A stretch of 64,000 nucleotides of DNA from assembly GCA_026874595.1 (NCBI GenBank), contig CM049316.1:15565839-15629838 (forward strand), written 5' to 3'. Positions 23,190-36,838 of this stretch are shown here, piece after piece. The stretch comes from Sipunculus nudus (taxonomy: Eukaryota > Annelida > Sipuncula > Golfingiida > Sipunculidae). Positions within the stretch are counted from its first letter, which is position 1; each line of letters opens with the position of its first letter. Under the pieces are notes generated by a model that ran no database searches, was not told the origin of the DNA, and was given only the letters and a program-made list of their open reading frames with translations. Both the position numbers and the translations under genes were made by a program.

Positions 23190-24213
23190 GCTATGTGGTT
23201 TTCCTGACCACATAACACTTAGTAACACTTAGGGCGGCCCTCCGGTGTCCAGGCATGGGGGTTGCTAATTCGGCGAGCTCCTGGGCGGCTGCGGCTGGGA
23301 TAATGGCGTACGGGCTGGCTGTCTGTAATGGCTGCAACAGGAAGAGAGGTGGCCAGCTTCTCATCGATGATCTGACTGATGCGGTCCTCTGTGAGCGGTC
23401 GGGTGTTTTCAGAAACAGCTGAAATGTCCATTGGTTCAGGTACATCGAGGGCTGCTTGGCCAGGGAACAATTGTGAAATTTGACGCTCACATTTATCATA
23501 CTGACCCGCCAGAGACATGGCTTTAGCCAGTGACTCCGGTTCCTGGTAAACGACGTTAGCACTTACTTTCCGGTTAGCTAGCGACGCGATGTAATTTTCA
23601 ACAACAGTGTTTTGTTGGTCGCAGTTTGTAGCGGCAAAGGGAAAAGCTTCTTCGGCAGCGGCGCGGAAGCGGCGATTGTACGAAATCAGATCTTCATGGG
23701 GTGACTGCTTCATTTTAGCTAGTTTCAGTCTGAGTTCTCTGTCCACATCAGGGGGAAAGAATGCGCGTCTGATTTGTACTTTGATTTCGCACCACGGGCA
23801 GTCAAAACGATCTAGAGGCGTGTCCACATTATTTGACTGTGCATCCGTAATAAAGCGGTTTAGCACGGCTTCAATTTCATAGCGAAGTTCACCTCGCGCT
23901 GCTTTGTTACCACTTCCACGATGATACGGTTATCTGTGGTGTACTGTATGGCCGAATCCATTTCCTTTAACCAGGTTTTCAGAAGTTTAGGCGAGGAACC
24001 GTCGTAGATGGAGGTTCGTTGAATTAGGTCACTTACTAATTTTGATCGCCGGCGGTCTGCTTGTTCCCGCTATTTTGCCTCGTTATCAGCAACAAGTAGC
24101 CGTTCGAGTGATGAAATACATCTTTCGAATTTGTCCATCTGTTCCGGGTGTATGACTACCGGGTGTGCTGAAACCACCGCCGGTGGGTCTGCGTTAACCC
24201 TTTGTTGCGACAT
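23190..24213 (-). pseudogene. gag of the gypsy element, broken
   Basis: Starts MSQQRVNADPP at 24,211-24,213. A TAG stop lies at 24,070-24,072. A frame change near 23,900 leads into the 215-codon frame 23,866-23,219, which has a capsid-like region (VQIRRAFFPPDVDRELRLKL, YNRRFRAAAEEAF). Near 23,215 a zinc-knuckle-like cluster CGQENHIAAYC is interrupted by a duplicated AAGTGTTA block that creates a stop. Gag would coat the RNA in the particle. The breaks mean it could not be made in one piece as read. Confidence 0.75.
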
Positions 24214-24246
24214 CTTCAGAAGTAACTGATAAAGATTCCAGTCCGA

Positions 24247-24264
24247 AGTGGCACGTTCGCCAAT
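24247..24264 (-). promoter_or_regulatory. Candidate primer binding site
   Basis: Next to the 5' LTR in element orientation the sequence reads TTGGCGAACGTGCCACTT. TGGCGAxCGTGxCA resembles the tRNA-Arg-type primer site of mdg1/412-like elements; the tRNA identity is inferred. Confidence 0.5.
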
Positions 24265-25133
24265 TGTAGAGATGCACACTCAAGGAACACACACACAGAC
24301 AACTCCAGTTAGAGTGAAGCCGTGTTTAATTCATTCCAAGTAATGACAACTTTATACTACAAGAGTGATAAACCCAAGAGAACTGGCTTGCGCTCAGTTC
24401 GGCTCTCGGTCCTACTCTGCCGCCCGGTCGTGATTTTTCGTCTAACTAGAATCTAACAATATATTTGAACCAATCAAACCTTAGACCAAGGATACATGAA
24501 TAAACATCAGAACAATTATAATCAATTATCAATCCAACAAGTAATCTAGGAGGTGCCACCCCTGCGGGCCGTGTCACTTACGTGGTTCAATTAACATCAC
24601 AAGGAAGTGCCAGGCGGCCCGGCGGGGGGAACTCACACATTTAGGAAACTGTCAACGTAATTGCGTAATCCGGATGCCAGTACATGGCAGATTGAATGAA
24701 TTGCTCATTGAGGCTTATAATTAAACATACACAGAGTCCCGACTAAGCTTTGGCAGCTGTACATACAATTGTTCAATAACAATACAAATTTAAGCTTTTA
24801 GTAATCCATGGCTATATACATTTATACACAATTGGTTTTACATTTTAGGGAACCGAGCGGCATTCATTGCTTCTAGGGGAATACGCAAAATTACTGCCCA
24901 TATCTATTCTACTTGATATACATATAGGAGATGCTAACATAAATATAAATGATATCAGAATGTTCATGAATATACGAAATAATGTTATTACAATAATTAC
25001 TGGATACATAGCAAATACAATCTTCAATGAATATTCTTATTTATGATATTGTGTATATCATTACAAATTACATACATCGAATACAATTATTAATATATGA
25101 TACATTTGAATATTCTCCTTAGGGAATATTACA
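24265..25133 (-). repeat. 5' LTR of the gypsy element
   Basis: 869 bp, the partner of 18286-19154. Element transcription would start here and run to lower coordinates. Confidence 0.93.
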
Positions 25134-25420
25134 GCATGACCCACTTGCTGGCCCAGCTATACCCCACAAAGACTTCAATGATGCAAGTACCCTGACCAGC
25201 AGATCTGCATGGCCTTCTCTGGGTCATTAGCAGCTGATACACCGGCACTCCAGAGTAGCCAAGGCTGAACATCCTCTGACCACCTGTGGCGACATGTCGG
25301 GTCGCTGGTGCACATAACACATAATGACATGTGAAGTCCACAGGGCATGTAATTAAGACGGACGAGTGTTAATGCAATGTACTGTACAGGGGTAATCTCA
25401 CAACTCTGTTGCAAAAATAC
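25134..25420 (-). pseudogene. Coding-like fragment flanking the gypsy insertion
   Basis: Minus-strand frames of 79 and 70 codons overlap here. One reads CVMCTSDPTCRHRWSEDVQP before stops. The spacing of Cys/His with an HRWSxxxQPWL stretch recalls a zinc-binding module of uncharacterised transposon proteins, but the match is weak. It is cut by the gypsy element at 25,134 and lies upstream, on the same strand, of the three-exon gene at 16,754-18,179, so it could be one of its former exons. Confidence 0.3.
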
Positions 25421-25439
25421 ACAAGTTTATAACAGTGCA

Positions 25440-27600
25440 GGACTGATTAACATAAATCAATTGACTCAAAAATAAAAGTCTTTCTTATGTCTATTCTCCC
25501 ACGCACGTAATACCAACCATATATACTACGAACAATTTCACCCGGAGTTTTAATATTTTACCCTAATATAACCTTTCCAGCGAAATTCTGAACTTGTCCT
25601 CATGATTTTATTTCAGTCTTGCTAATGTTATACCCCAATTCTTACCATACAATATTGATGAATTACATATTCGTTCCCACAGATTTGACAAAACTGAAGG
25701 AAGGAGAGCATTAGACCTCACCCCTATAATACCCAGTGCGCCTCAAATGGCTTAAGAATGGAAGAAAAATATGAGTTTGTGCCCCTACATGAACATAGTG
25801 TTGTACCTCAGAGTCCTAGGACCTATTCGCCGACTCGTTTACCTTTATATAGGAAAATTTTAGGCTTAAGTTTTACCAAACACTTTTAGATTATGTTACT
25901 GAGAATGATGTTCTCCGCAGTTTTCTTTATTCATATGCTCGGTTTATCATTAAATCTTATGACGCATTTGTACTTGCTAAAATTGCAGTGTCATCAGCAT
26001 ACGTCGGACTTCTGACATCTAAGTTTTTTAACTGATTACCTACTTTCTTTTCATTTATATACAGATAAAATCAGAATATGAACGAGTGAAATTGAACTTA
26101 GAAAGAATACCACCATGCTTAATACTCAGCGATATTTTGTAAATTCTCCGACAAGGTTCCTTTTATCATTACAGCAAAAGAACTATCTTGAAACCATCCT
26201 CTGACAAGTAACCACAATCAGTCCCTAATCTCTATCTTGAACGCTTTATATAATAGGCCGTCCCACTAAATTCTATCGAACGCAGAGCTTCAATCAAGAA
26301 AACAGCAATACACATTCTCACCTAATTCACAATGATGATAAAATTTTCTTGAGCGGTGAAAGACGCCATGATGCTATTTCCACCCTTGCGACAACCATGT
26401 TGGGGAGGATAAGGAAATCCTTGGTTTATATTCCATGGTTCTAGTCGTGACCATTTGACTTTCTCTAACACTTTGTTAAGGAAAGGCATAAGAGTTATGC
26501 CCTACATAATTTTTTGATGCTGTATCTTTATTTCTACCTTTGTACATTGGACATATAATTCCGAATTTAAATGATTAAGGAACATAAAAAAAAAAAAAAA
26601 AACTGCATTGTGTAACATTACTGAATATTTGCATATCACAGGGGCTCCATATTTTATACGTTCATAAGAGATTAAATCCCACCCAGGTGCCTTATTATTC
26701 GGTTGCTTTTCACAGAACCATAACATTTTGTTTACACATATAATAATGAATATTAGTATTATCCTTATTTTTGTCTGCGTTGTCTGATATTTCTGGCACT
26801 TTTTCTCAATATAAGATTTAAAGTCATCATCGCAAGCGTATTCATTAGGCTGTTCATTCAACAATTGCGCCAAAATAGTTCCGCGGGAGTGGTAAAATAT
26901 GTGTCTCTATCTTTCATTTTTTAATATTATCTGGTTGTTCTTTGTACCTTCTAACAATTATAAAAAAAAATCTGATATCGAGATCATGCTGTAAACTTGC
27001 TTTTTCAAATTTCTCTGTTTTATATTATTTTCATCTTTTGTTTTAACAACTTGCTAAATCCTTGCTTAGCTATATTCTAATCTTTGTAATGCTTATGTTG
27101 GAAACCTCGCGGTCGCCCCAGCAACCAGCCATATCTGCCGCATTCTGCTTTGAAACAGGTGTGCTTCCCTTAAATTATTACCCCAATATGGCTTTTTATG
27201 TGAACCTTTATTAGAACAGATATATCAGATGCCCCTTTCAAACAGTTTAACAATGTTTCGGTCCATATCATCCGGTGATTTTAGTTGACAACCAAGGATT
27301 TTTCTTTACTCAGGTAGTTATTCAATTGGATCTGATATTTACCTGCATTTATCTTATTCCATTTATAAATAGCTCTAAGTTTCTTAGGAATTCTCTGGAG
27401 CTTTAACTTAAGATTAACAGTTACAGGAAGGTAATCTGAAGTATTAAGAACATGATTATCAGTTACATCGAATAATATTTTCAAGGTGTGAAGATTTCGT
27501 CAGAATATGGTCAATTTGAGAACCTATACCTCCATTATATGGCAAAAGACGTGTCCACTGGACCTGTTGACAGTGACTGTAAATCTACAGTCAATGCAAC
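25440..27600 (-). mobile_element. CR1/jockey-type LINE fossil
   Basis: Minus-strand ORF2 remains with many stops and frame changes. In order: endonuclease end at 27,560-27,281 (GSQIDHIL, then NTSDYLPV, the conserved SDH-type motif with Tyr for His, then YKWNKIN); linker; reverse transcriptase start at about 26,690 (NNKAPGWDLISYE); GITLMPFLNKVLEKV and QHGCRKGGNSIMASF at about 26,480-26,360; WDGLLYKAFKI at about 26,250; and the catalytic YADDTAIL at about 26,000. The 3' part fades out by about 25,440. It is inactive and old. Confidence 0.75.
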
Positions 27601-27779
27601 AAAATCCAATTATACTATAGCATATATTAAACAGTTACATTACACCTCTATTAACCAAGGCCTTTCCTTAATAACACGACTATTTAACACAAAGAAAACT
27701 GAACCTGAACCATATCGTAAACGATACATAAACATTTACTGTAAATTATCGAACTGAAAATAGACAGTAAACAAAAGCC

Positions 27780-30700
27780 CATCCCGGATCTGCGTGAGTA
27801 ACTGGAGTTATTATCCTACAATGCCCCCTGGTGGTAGAAGGGCAAACCACTCACCCGACGAGTACAACTTGGCTCATGAAAAGGCCAAATTAATAAATAA
27901 TGTAAATTAAAACCCTAACCAAATCTCATTGAACATAGAACATTACATCATAAATACACTTGGTCAAAATCAGCTGCACATTAACTTATAGATTATCATA
28001 ATAAAAGAGAGAGAACAAAAATCTCATCTACAGAAAATAACATCTTATTGTGACGCCACAATGCTCTAAATGAAACCTGGACCTGTTCCCCTTTATTATC
28101 GCTCGTAAAATGTTATTTACGAATTCAATTAATTACAATATCCTTAAACACAATAAAAGGATTGAATGCACGAGATAAACTAGCTTTGTTCCTATTGCTC
28201 CATAATACATATTTTTCGGTTATTAATAAAAGATCAAGAAACAGTATAGATATTTCCTCCAATTCTCTCCATTTATGGCTGAACCCAAAACAAATTGTGC
28301 ATATATTAACTTTAACTGTTTTACCAGCGATTCTTTGAAATAAATAATTTAAATCAACCCAGAACTTAAATGCAGACGGACAATCTAAAAAAAAATATGC
28401 AAATTACTTTCTGTTTCTTTGCAAATATGACAAGAGTTTGCAGCTATTATTTTACATTTATATAAAAATCATTTGTTTGCAACACAAGGTGTAAAAACCT
28501 CCAGTTAACATCTTATTGGTACTTGTCGTTTAAACATATATAACAATTTCTAAATACATGTTAAACATCTAATTCATTTGTGAAAATACTTCTCAGTCTT
28601 AACATACAAACAGGTTCGCTTTCTCCGATTAAAAGATAATATATAAACTTCGTGGAAAACGTGACTGATTCTAAAATTTTACTATTGCCCTTGTCGATTA
28701 TATACTATAAATTATATACAGTCTCTGAGCCTTTTCTTAAAACAGCAACACATTCAGATGGAAAACATTTAATTAGATTTTTATACCTAGTCCTAAACCA
28801 ATCAGTACATGGAATTGAATATTTTATTCCTACATCCTCAAACCTTCAAAATATCCAATTCGTCGAATCCAAAAATGTCTATCTAATATGCACCCCTCTC
28901 GAATAAAATCTTTTAGCATAAACGTTCTCTTTTTTTCATATTTTTAATGCCGATATAAAAATAAAACTAGGTTCAATATTACACCTTTTGTCATTTGACC
29001 TGTTTTGCAAATAATATTTAATTTTTGGCATGATTTTAAAGTCTCTTTATATAGAGTCGGTTGACCTTTACAATTTTCCCGGTTAACATATTAGTACAAC
29101 TTAATATGTTTCTTCCAAATGTGACTTCTTTATACCATCCAAAAGAACTCAGCTAAGATACGATATTTATGCTGCATATTGGAAACTTAAAATATCCAGT
29201 AGACTCTCTGAGCCAATATCTTAGAGAAATATTAAGCGAACCTTGCAGTCCTTTATCCCTAGACAAAAATATAACATCCCTTTTAACCAAATGTTTCCTA
29301 AAGTCCCAAAAGAAATTTAATGATAATGCTTCCAACTTTTTAATCACCCAATGTGGCATGCTGATAATTTGTGAAAAATACCATATTGCCCTTGACACAT
29401 GTAATAGAGTTTAGGACGACAACTTCCCCAGTGTATGTAAGTTTACGTTGCCCCCTCCCCCCCCCCCCCCGATCAGAGAGTATTTTGAAACTTTTTAATC
29501 TTTGGATTCCAATTAATATTACTTAGATCATCGTCACAAAAATAGATCCCTAAAACTTTTACATATGTCGACGACGGTACAATACCTCCTGGTGTATCCT
29601 CCCGACTTATATATTTACGTAGCCACAACCCTTCGGTTTTCACCTTGTTAATTTTTGTTCCTGATGCGCCTTGAAAATAGTTAAAATGTTAAAATATTTT
29701 TTTTTGTACAGAATTTTCATCTGAAACAAATAAAGTAGTGCCATCTGCATACTGCTTGATTTTTAACTCACTGTTATGTGATAATGTTATACCTTTTATA
29801 TCTAAATCGTTTCGTGTAACATTTGATAAAGTTTCAGCTGCTACAACATACAGTAATCGACTAAGAGGGCAACCTCGTCTTGAAACCTCTATACAAATTA
29901 AAAAAGGACGAAATATATCCATTCATTTTAACACAGCTTTGTATATCCGTAACATAAACAAAACCAAGAAAAAATGAAATCTGTCCCAAACCCGAATTTG
30001 ACCAGATATTTTGACTCAAATTCCCAATTTAATTTTATCAAATGCTTTTTCTTGGTCTATACAAATCATTGCTCCTGGTAATTCTTTTATTTCATATAAT
30101 AAATAGTATCTCTCATTACGCTAGCTGTTTGAAAGATCGAACAACCTTTAACTGAACATTTTTGATCTTGGTTAATAATATTGCTCAAAACACCACGCAT
30201 TCTATTACTTAAACATTTAGTTAAAACCTTATAATCCATATTAAACAAAGTGATGGGTCTAACATTTTTTAATAACATTCTGTCTCCTTTTATATATTCT
30301 TAAGATATAACCCCTTTCTTCTGTGATGATGACAGTGTACCATAATGAAAATGCAAAATTTAAAACTTTCACTATATTGGGTCCAATCAAATACCAAAAA
30401 TGCCGATAGAATTCAACTGTTAGGCATTAAAGGCCCCGGCTTTTGCCAAATTTAAATCTTTTGAGAGTTTGTAAATTCGTAAAAAGTAATCCCCCCTTCA
30501 CATGAACTTGAAGAAAATTAACTCAATTGAACAGTTTCAGTAAACAAAAACACTTTCTCCGATGTTTGGTCTGTCTGATCGTGCGTGCTAAGCTGTTTGT
30601 AAAACGAAACACAAATTTTCAACATTGTACTCATATCTGAATGAACCCGCCCCTGGTTGACTTTTAAAGAAACAAAAGCCCTCTTCAATCCCCTTTGTCG

Positions 30701-31250
30701 TTCCAACCCCACAATATATCCCCCCCCCGCTCCCGATAATCGATCTTGCACTGATTGCCGCTGCCCTGGACTGCTTGTAATTCAAAGTTTTAAGCTCCTT
30801 TCATAATTAAGAAGTTTTTTCGCTAGTATTGCAAAAATGCATATATAGTTCCGTTATATTTGATATCATTTAAAATAGAACAATTGAAATGCCAGTAGCC
30901 TGGTCCCTTTGATATTATTAAAATTTAAATCGCCAGAAACTATTAATGGATACCTTACAAAATCATCATTTAATAGATATTCTGGTATACTTTTTAAAAA
31001 CTTTCTTCGTTCATGTCTTTCAGTAGAACGATATTTATCAATAATATTAAAACTATATTTAGCAAAAGAAAATAATATACTTATAATTTTGCCTTCAGAG
31101 TCCACAGTCGTCTGTTGTACATTAAAAATCCAGTTAATCGAATTATCAAATTGCGACCCCATTACGACGGTAAACACAATCACTGCAAAACAATTTCCAT
31201 CGCCACATTTTAGTGAAATTATTAAATTCCGCACTCTCTTAAAAGCTTTC
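27780..31250 (-). mobile_element. Tx1/L1-like LINE fossil
   Basis: Minus strand, ORF2 order preserved: endonuclease part at 31,234-30,866 (ERRKFLKSI, PLIVSGDLNFNNIKGT); reverse transcriptase at 30,278-30,087 (VRPITLFNMDYKVLTKCLSNR); AMICIDQEKAFD near 30,060; RRGCPLSRLLYVVAAETL near 29,870; and QYADGTTLFVSD near 29,745, where the second catalytic Asp of YADD is Gly. The C-terminal part (IWYFSQIISMPHWVIKKL, 29,390) runs on to SAFKFWVDLNYLFQRIAGK near 28,330. Many stops. Probably 5'-truncated, with no ORF1 seen. Clade assignment is from motif spacing only. Confidence 0.75.
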
Positions 31251-31367
31251 CTATAAACACATGATATTAATTTTTTTCATATAATTTTAGTATGCAAAGA
31301 GTCACTCTGAATGTAAGACCAATAAAGATGTAATCATTCCAGAAATTTAAGTAGAATGTGTTTCAAG

Positions 31368-31368
<1 letters not shown>

Positions 31369-31434
<66 letters not shown>
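31369..31434. repeat. (AT)n microsatellite
   Basis: About 32 AT units immediately upstream of the Tx1-like LINE remnant. Confidence 0.9.
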
Positions 31435-31437
<3 letters not shown>

Positions 31438-31439
31438 AA

Positions 31440-33650
31440 GTCTTCATAGTGCTTTATTCTCTTATAGTGATTTAGTCAGTGTCAGAAATAGCTTCTTTTA
31501 AGATAAGATTTTATCTCACCGAAGAGATGATGAGGTTACTTCTAATTTAAAAGTGCTCATGATGTGCATGCCGTTATAGACTGGGAACACACCACAAAGC
31601 CTCATGTAAATTGGGATGATAAAAAAGGGTTTGCTGCAAGGACATGGGTCCAGTTTCGAAAACTTTTTCGGGCCTTAAAATAATTACAATATATATAAAA
31701 TGCTAACATTTTTTTAAATTCAATTAATTTTAATTTAATTTAAGTGGAAGTGACTATTTAATTTGTCTTATTGCCATTATTGATTATCAGCAGAGAGCAT
31801 TCAGATCATGGATGACTAGAGGAGTAACGCCTATAAACACCAAATACTTGCAGGCCCCCTTCTTTACCCAAAAAAATTATTCTTACACTACGGTCTCGCC
31901 TAAGCCGACCATGTAAAATCTATGTTGGTGTTTTATACATTTGAATGGTTGTTGTTTCGAGGGCATTTTGAGATGTTTGATGTATGGTGCTAATCTGAAA
32001 ATGAAGGGCCCCCCTTAAACTACTGATTTTATCATATTTTATTTTATCATACGACGATGCCGACAAACAGTTGTGTGGTACTTAATTATATTTTACTGAG
32101 TATTCCCCAAACTGAATTTTGCTCACGCCTGGAGCACACCTAATTGACGTGGAAGAGGGGTCCGGGTAACATTAAATATTGCTTATTCATTTTCGTTTTT
32201 AAAAAATGTAGACCCATTTTTGAACACTCTACAAAGAATTTTTAATCATTAATGCTTCTCGTCATTGAGAGCCTTAGTCAATTAATTCAAAGAATTAATT
32301 CTGCAGTATATGGCAGTATATATGGCATTATATATTTGGCTTATTATTGACAACTATTCCGGATTCGGCCATTTGGTGATGTTAAACATAAATTCCTGTG
32401 GTGTTTTATATTATCTGTTGAAAATCTCCTGAAGTATAACTGCTTGCAACTGTCAAGACGATGATGTAATTGAATATGCTACATTTTATTATTATTTTAG
32501 TCCGGACATTCAAATCATCAGTTCCACATGGATACGTGCATTGACATGAATAATTAAATGAGTATACACCACATGAAGATAAAAAAGTGCTATATATTTT
32601 CTCTTCAATTTCAAACAGGTGCCGTAGTAGGTATGAAAATATAACATGTGTCACAACAGCCAGTAGCTTCAAAAGACAAGTTATGATAAGTTATTGGATC
32701 TTTATTATGCCAATGAAATATACAGGAATGTGTGTGTTGTTGAAATTCCCTGATCCGTTTAAAAGGTATATATATGTAACACAAAAATCAAACTAAGACA
32801 CTAAATGTCAGATAATTATGATAGAATATGTAATGTACTGTAAAAAATCAGTTTAAAATCAGTACATGTAATGTTAACGGCTGCTACATATATACATACA
32901 GATAACAACTTCCTTCTGGAAAACCCAGAATGTTTTAATGAGGATTAAGAACTGTTTTGCTAAGACTAAACTGCATCATACAATAAAAACGACAGGTAGT
33001 ATTGCCTACGTCAAAGGGACAGAAGTTGCGATAATGTGATAATGTCCACGTCCCAGTTCGTGATACATTCTAGGCAGATTCAGTGACTGTACCTCCAAAG
33101 TAATGGAAAGGGTTTTAAGCTCTGTATACAGATTTAAGATGATGTCTTAATCAAAAACAACCACACCCACAACACCACCGGCTGCACGTTTCTCGTTAAC
33201 AACCATGGATCTAAGAAGTAAGATTTCCTAACAATGACCATATATACAAATCGTGACAGCCTAAACACACCTTAATACAAGAAAATACATAAATGTAACT
33301 CATCGTCCGAATACATGAAATCTTGAACAAAACTTGATTCACATTTAATATATGGCAAAGTTTAACGAAAGGGTATGATGTATTCTAATTGCTACGAAAC
33401 TTTTTTCTTAGTAGATTTCTAAATTATTATCAGGACAACTGTAGAACTAGGAAAGAAAATGAAGAACATCGTGAGTTAAATGCATTTCACTTCATAATCA
33501 GATTTGGGCGCAGTGTTATCGTCGCTCTTCCATGGAATTAACAATATTATTTGCATGGTGTTGCTACTAGAAACTCTTTTATTTTAAACCTCACTGTGCC
33601 AACTTCTCCTCCTTTCCTTCCTTGTCACGACATATCACGTGGTTTTAAAG
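31440..33650. other. Unannotated intergenic DNA
   Basis: No gene or known element recognised in 2.2 kb. Exon 4 of pseudogene copy B should lie in this direction, but I could not find its GVVFxxRDGxWFCILD signature, so it is probably lost. Confidence 0.45.
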
Positions 33651-33929
33651 CGCCCCCTGCTTGTCGGTAATGAAAAACCGATCGACAATGATCTTTATAT
33701 ATCAGCGTTATTTACTGCGTAGGTTCTGTTTATGTCTGCAAAGTAAACCAAAGACTTAAAAATATCATTCATCACAAATATTGCCACTTTATTTTAACAT
33801 TTTCAACATTTTAACACTATAAGAGAGTTAAAGTCAATCTTGAATCACATCTGCAGTTTAACACTAAATTCGATATAAAATATACTTTGTTTGTAGCAGC
33901 AAGAGAGATAAGAATATTACATTCTATAA

Positions 33930-34085
33930 AAAATGGTTTTGAGGGTTCTTTGAGGGTTCTTTGAAGAATCATAGGGTTCAGTGAAGAACTCTAGGGTGTT
34001 TTTAAGCATAACAGGGATCTTTGAATAAAGGTGGGTTCTTTTGGATGCTTTAGGGTTCTTTGAGATGAATAAGGGTTCTTGAGCA
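33930..34085. repeat. Degenerate AGGGTTCTTTGA repeats
   Basis: About seven variants of GGGTTCTTTGA(AGAA) spaced 15-30 bp apart, within intron 2 of pseudogene B. No coding content. Confidence 0.7.
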
Positions 34086-35516
34086 TGTGGAAGTGCTCAT
34101 TGTAATCGTGCAAAGCCAGGTATATTCAAAGGAAGTTCAATAGTTTTTCAAATTTGTAATTAAGCGCTCCCGAGAAACAGAGCGTTTCTCAGAATATATA
34201 GGGGTCTTTAATTTTAAGGTTGAACTCAGATATTAAAATAGTTGCATTAATCATTATTAATGTGGTCTGAATACAAGTCTACAAGACACTATTTTTGAGG
34301 GAATTTACGTTTTGTTAATTTGTATTAACACGCAATCACTTTTACGAGAAACATAGTCTGGTGAAGTAATACCAAGCTGAATGAGTTTGCTATAACAGAT
34401 TGTATGGCAGTGTGTATATTTAGGTGCTAGTATATTCTTTTCAGAATAATTATCTTAATTATAATCGATACTCTGACATATGCTGATGTGTGGTCCTTCC
34501 AGTGATGTGAATTGATGATTTCCCAATAAGGCAATTTTATAGTTATCTCAAGTAAATGTAAGAACTTCATTAAAATCCTTTTGCTCAATTAAATTTATTT
34601 AGAAATGACTATAATCCACTTTATGAGAAAGGACACAGTGCCAGAATTATATAGTTTCCAGAGAAATGATGCAGCAGAAAGGGTGGGTGCACCCATATTC
34701 AGATGTATGGTGAGATCGTGAAAATGAAACCTTGTCGAAAACTACGAAAAGAAAAATAATTAAAATGTAACGTCACGAACTCGAAGATAACCAAGGTATG
34801 CTGAAGCAAAATTTGTCCTGCATTCATCAACGATTCGGCTAATTACAGGGCACAGAAAACACACACACACACATATAAAACAAGACCATAGAAAACTACC
34901 CGAGAGGCAACATCTTGTTGTCCCTGCAGAACTATGAGCGTATCTGGTTGGTAGTACTTGGACGCCAACACATCGAACCTCTGATAGTAAAAATCGTCAC
35001 TGAATTCTGCGTTCAGTTTCAGGATTTGCTACTTTATATATTCACCTCTTTAACACATGGAATTCAAAAATCGTATTTTGTTATAAATGTTGATTTTGCA
35101 TAAATATGTTACAATATTTTATGTAGATATTTAAGTAGAGATTAGCAATGGACTCACAGTTGATAACCAGGCATGCATACAATAAACGACTTAATCAAAA
35201 GAGGTAAGTAATAGAGGTAAGGAATGGAGACAGATACGTCTATTTGTTAGAAAGAGGTGATTATTCCAATTGTACACATTCGACAGTGTTTATTAACTAT
35301 TCCGGAACTATTAGATCACCATTAAAACATGTCTAAATGACCCTATGTCTATGTCAACATAACCTATGTTTATATAACCTAATGCTTTCCACAGTAATAT
35401 TAAGACACAAGGTACGACACGAGCACCCGCAGCGTCCTGCGGTATAATTTATCAATTTCCAACTTACGACGGAATGGCACGAACATATCTCTTGCACGCA
35501 CGTTAAATATACCGAG

Positions 35517-35720
35517 TTGGTTCCGTCTCACACAGAACTAACTTGCCTTACAGCGTACAATAATCGTGTACCATTACCATCGAGAAGGCCCGAGCGGTTT
35601 CCGAGCACCAACGTGGGATTGTTTATTGTAAATATAAATGGGCCGACCAATGAGAGCGCCGCCGATTGGTCGGAAGCTGCTCGGGCGTTTTCGAAGGTAA
35701 AGGTCGGGAAGACAGGAACG
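35517..35720. promoter_or_regulatory. GC-rich block with inverted CCAAT palindrome
   Basis: A CpG-rich island in AT-rich surroundings, inside intron 1 of pseudogene B. It contains CCGACCAAT (35643-35651) and its exact reverse complement ATTGGTCGG (35665-35673), two CCAAT boxes facing each other 13 bases apart. Promoter function (NF-Y type) is inference. No TATA box or gene start is obvious. Confidence 0.4.
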
Positions 35721-36838
35721 CGATGCACATCCTTGATGTAGCAACAAACGTCTTTACATAAAAGCATCCTCTGAAGTGGAATGAATCCTCCTGGGCCTTG
35801 AATTAAATGATTAAAAAAATGACAATTTTAGTTACTAAAGGAGTTAAACTATACATGTACGTCTTTATAGTAATATGGAGCAGCGTTGGCCATTACAAAA
35901 CAGCTTAGAAACATTCTTGATCAATGACTTGCTCTTTAGATGCAGCCCCTTGCTCGTTACAATATGACTGGTTCCTAGACCCACCTGCTGAGGATGAATA
36001 TTAGTAAGACTCGTTCGGAAAATGAAACCCACACAATCACCAAGAATTTAAAATTCTATAGAATCTAGCTCACCGCTTTCTCTCACGAATATGCATCCTC
36101 TGAAATAGTAATGCTGCAATATTATTGAAAATCATTAGATATGAAACATGAACACCAATGAACACTTGATTTGTTCAAACGCTCTTAACAAAATATTTGC
36201 ATTGTTGTGGTGGAACGTAGAGTATCTACCCCACAATCTCCAGTAGAATTCAGGGTGTTACAAATCTGTATCTGATTTACGTATAATTGACTGAGCGAGC
36301 TGTAGCCCGGGCCTAATGAGCCGGAGGGGCCTCGCTCTGAAAAGACAAATATAAACACATCCATAAGAAATGAACAAGCATTTGCCCTAGATTTAACAAC
36401 ATATAGGCCAGTAGTTCAGTATTCTTACACAGGAACAGAAAGAACTGACTGGAGACTTCAAACAATTCCATATTTTCGTACACTTCTCAAAGGTTTTCTG
36501 ACAAATGGCAACATTTAACCCCCTACGCGCGCCGCTATTTAGGGTAATGCAGACATTATACCTGCTTTAACTTTTTGTTTTACCAGGGTAACTAGGAAAT
36601 TGTTAATCTTTATTTTAATAATGCATCAATATCTCTGTATTGATAAATTATCACGTCGGTTATGTAAAACTGGACCGCTTAAACTTTAACCTATATCATG
36701 GATATAGGCATATATATAAAATACTCAGGTGCAGTGCAAGCTCTGTGGCATGCCATTGAATATAAGTCTGATAAAAGTTGCATATATATTTATCAGATTT
36801 AATTATATTTCAAAACTTAACATAAAATACTCACGGTC

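Larger units (their letters stand above)
18286..25133 (-). mobile_element. Ty3/gypsy LTR retrotransposon, near full length, recent
   Basis: 6.85-kb element on the minus strand: 5' LTR 24265-25133, gag, protease, reverse transcriptase, RNase H, integrase, a 3' tail with two small frames, polypurine tract and 3' LTR 18286-19154. Both LTRs are 869 bp, begin TG and end CA on the plus strand, and differ by about two bases by eye. The flanks carry GCAT on both sides (18,282-18,285 and 25,134-25,137), a 4-bp target duplication. The order PR-RT-RH-IN is standard for Ty3/gypsy. Several frames are broken despite the near-identical LTRs, so it either inserted already defective through helper enzymes or contains assembly errors. 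Confidence 0.92.
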
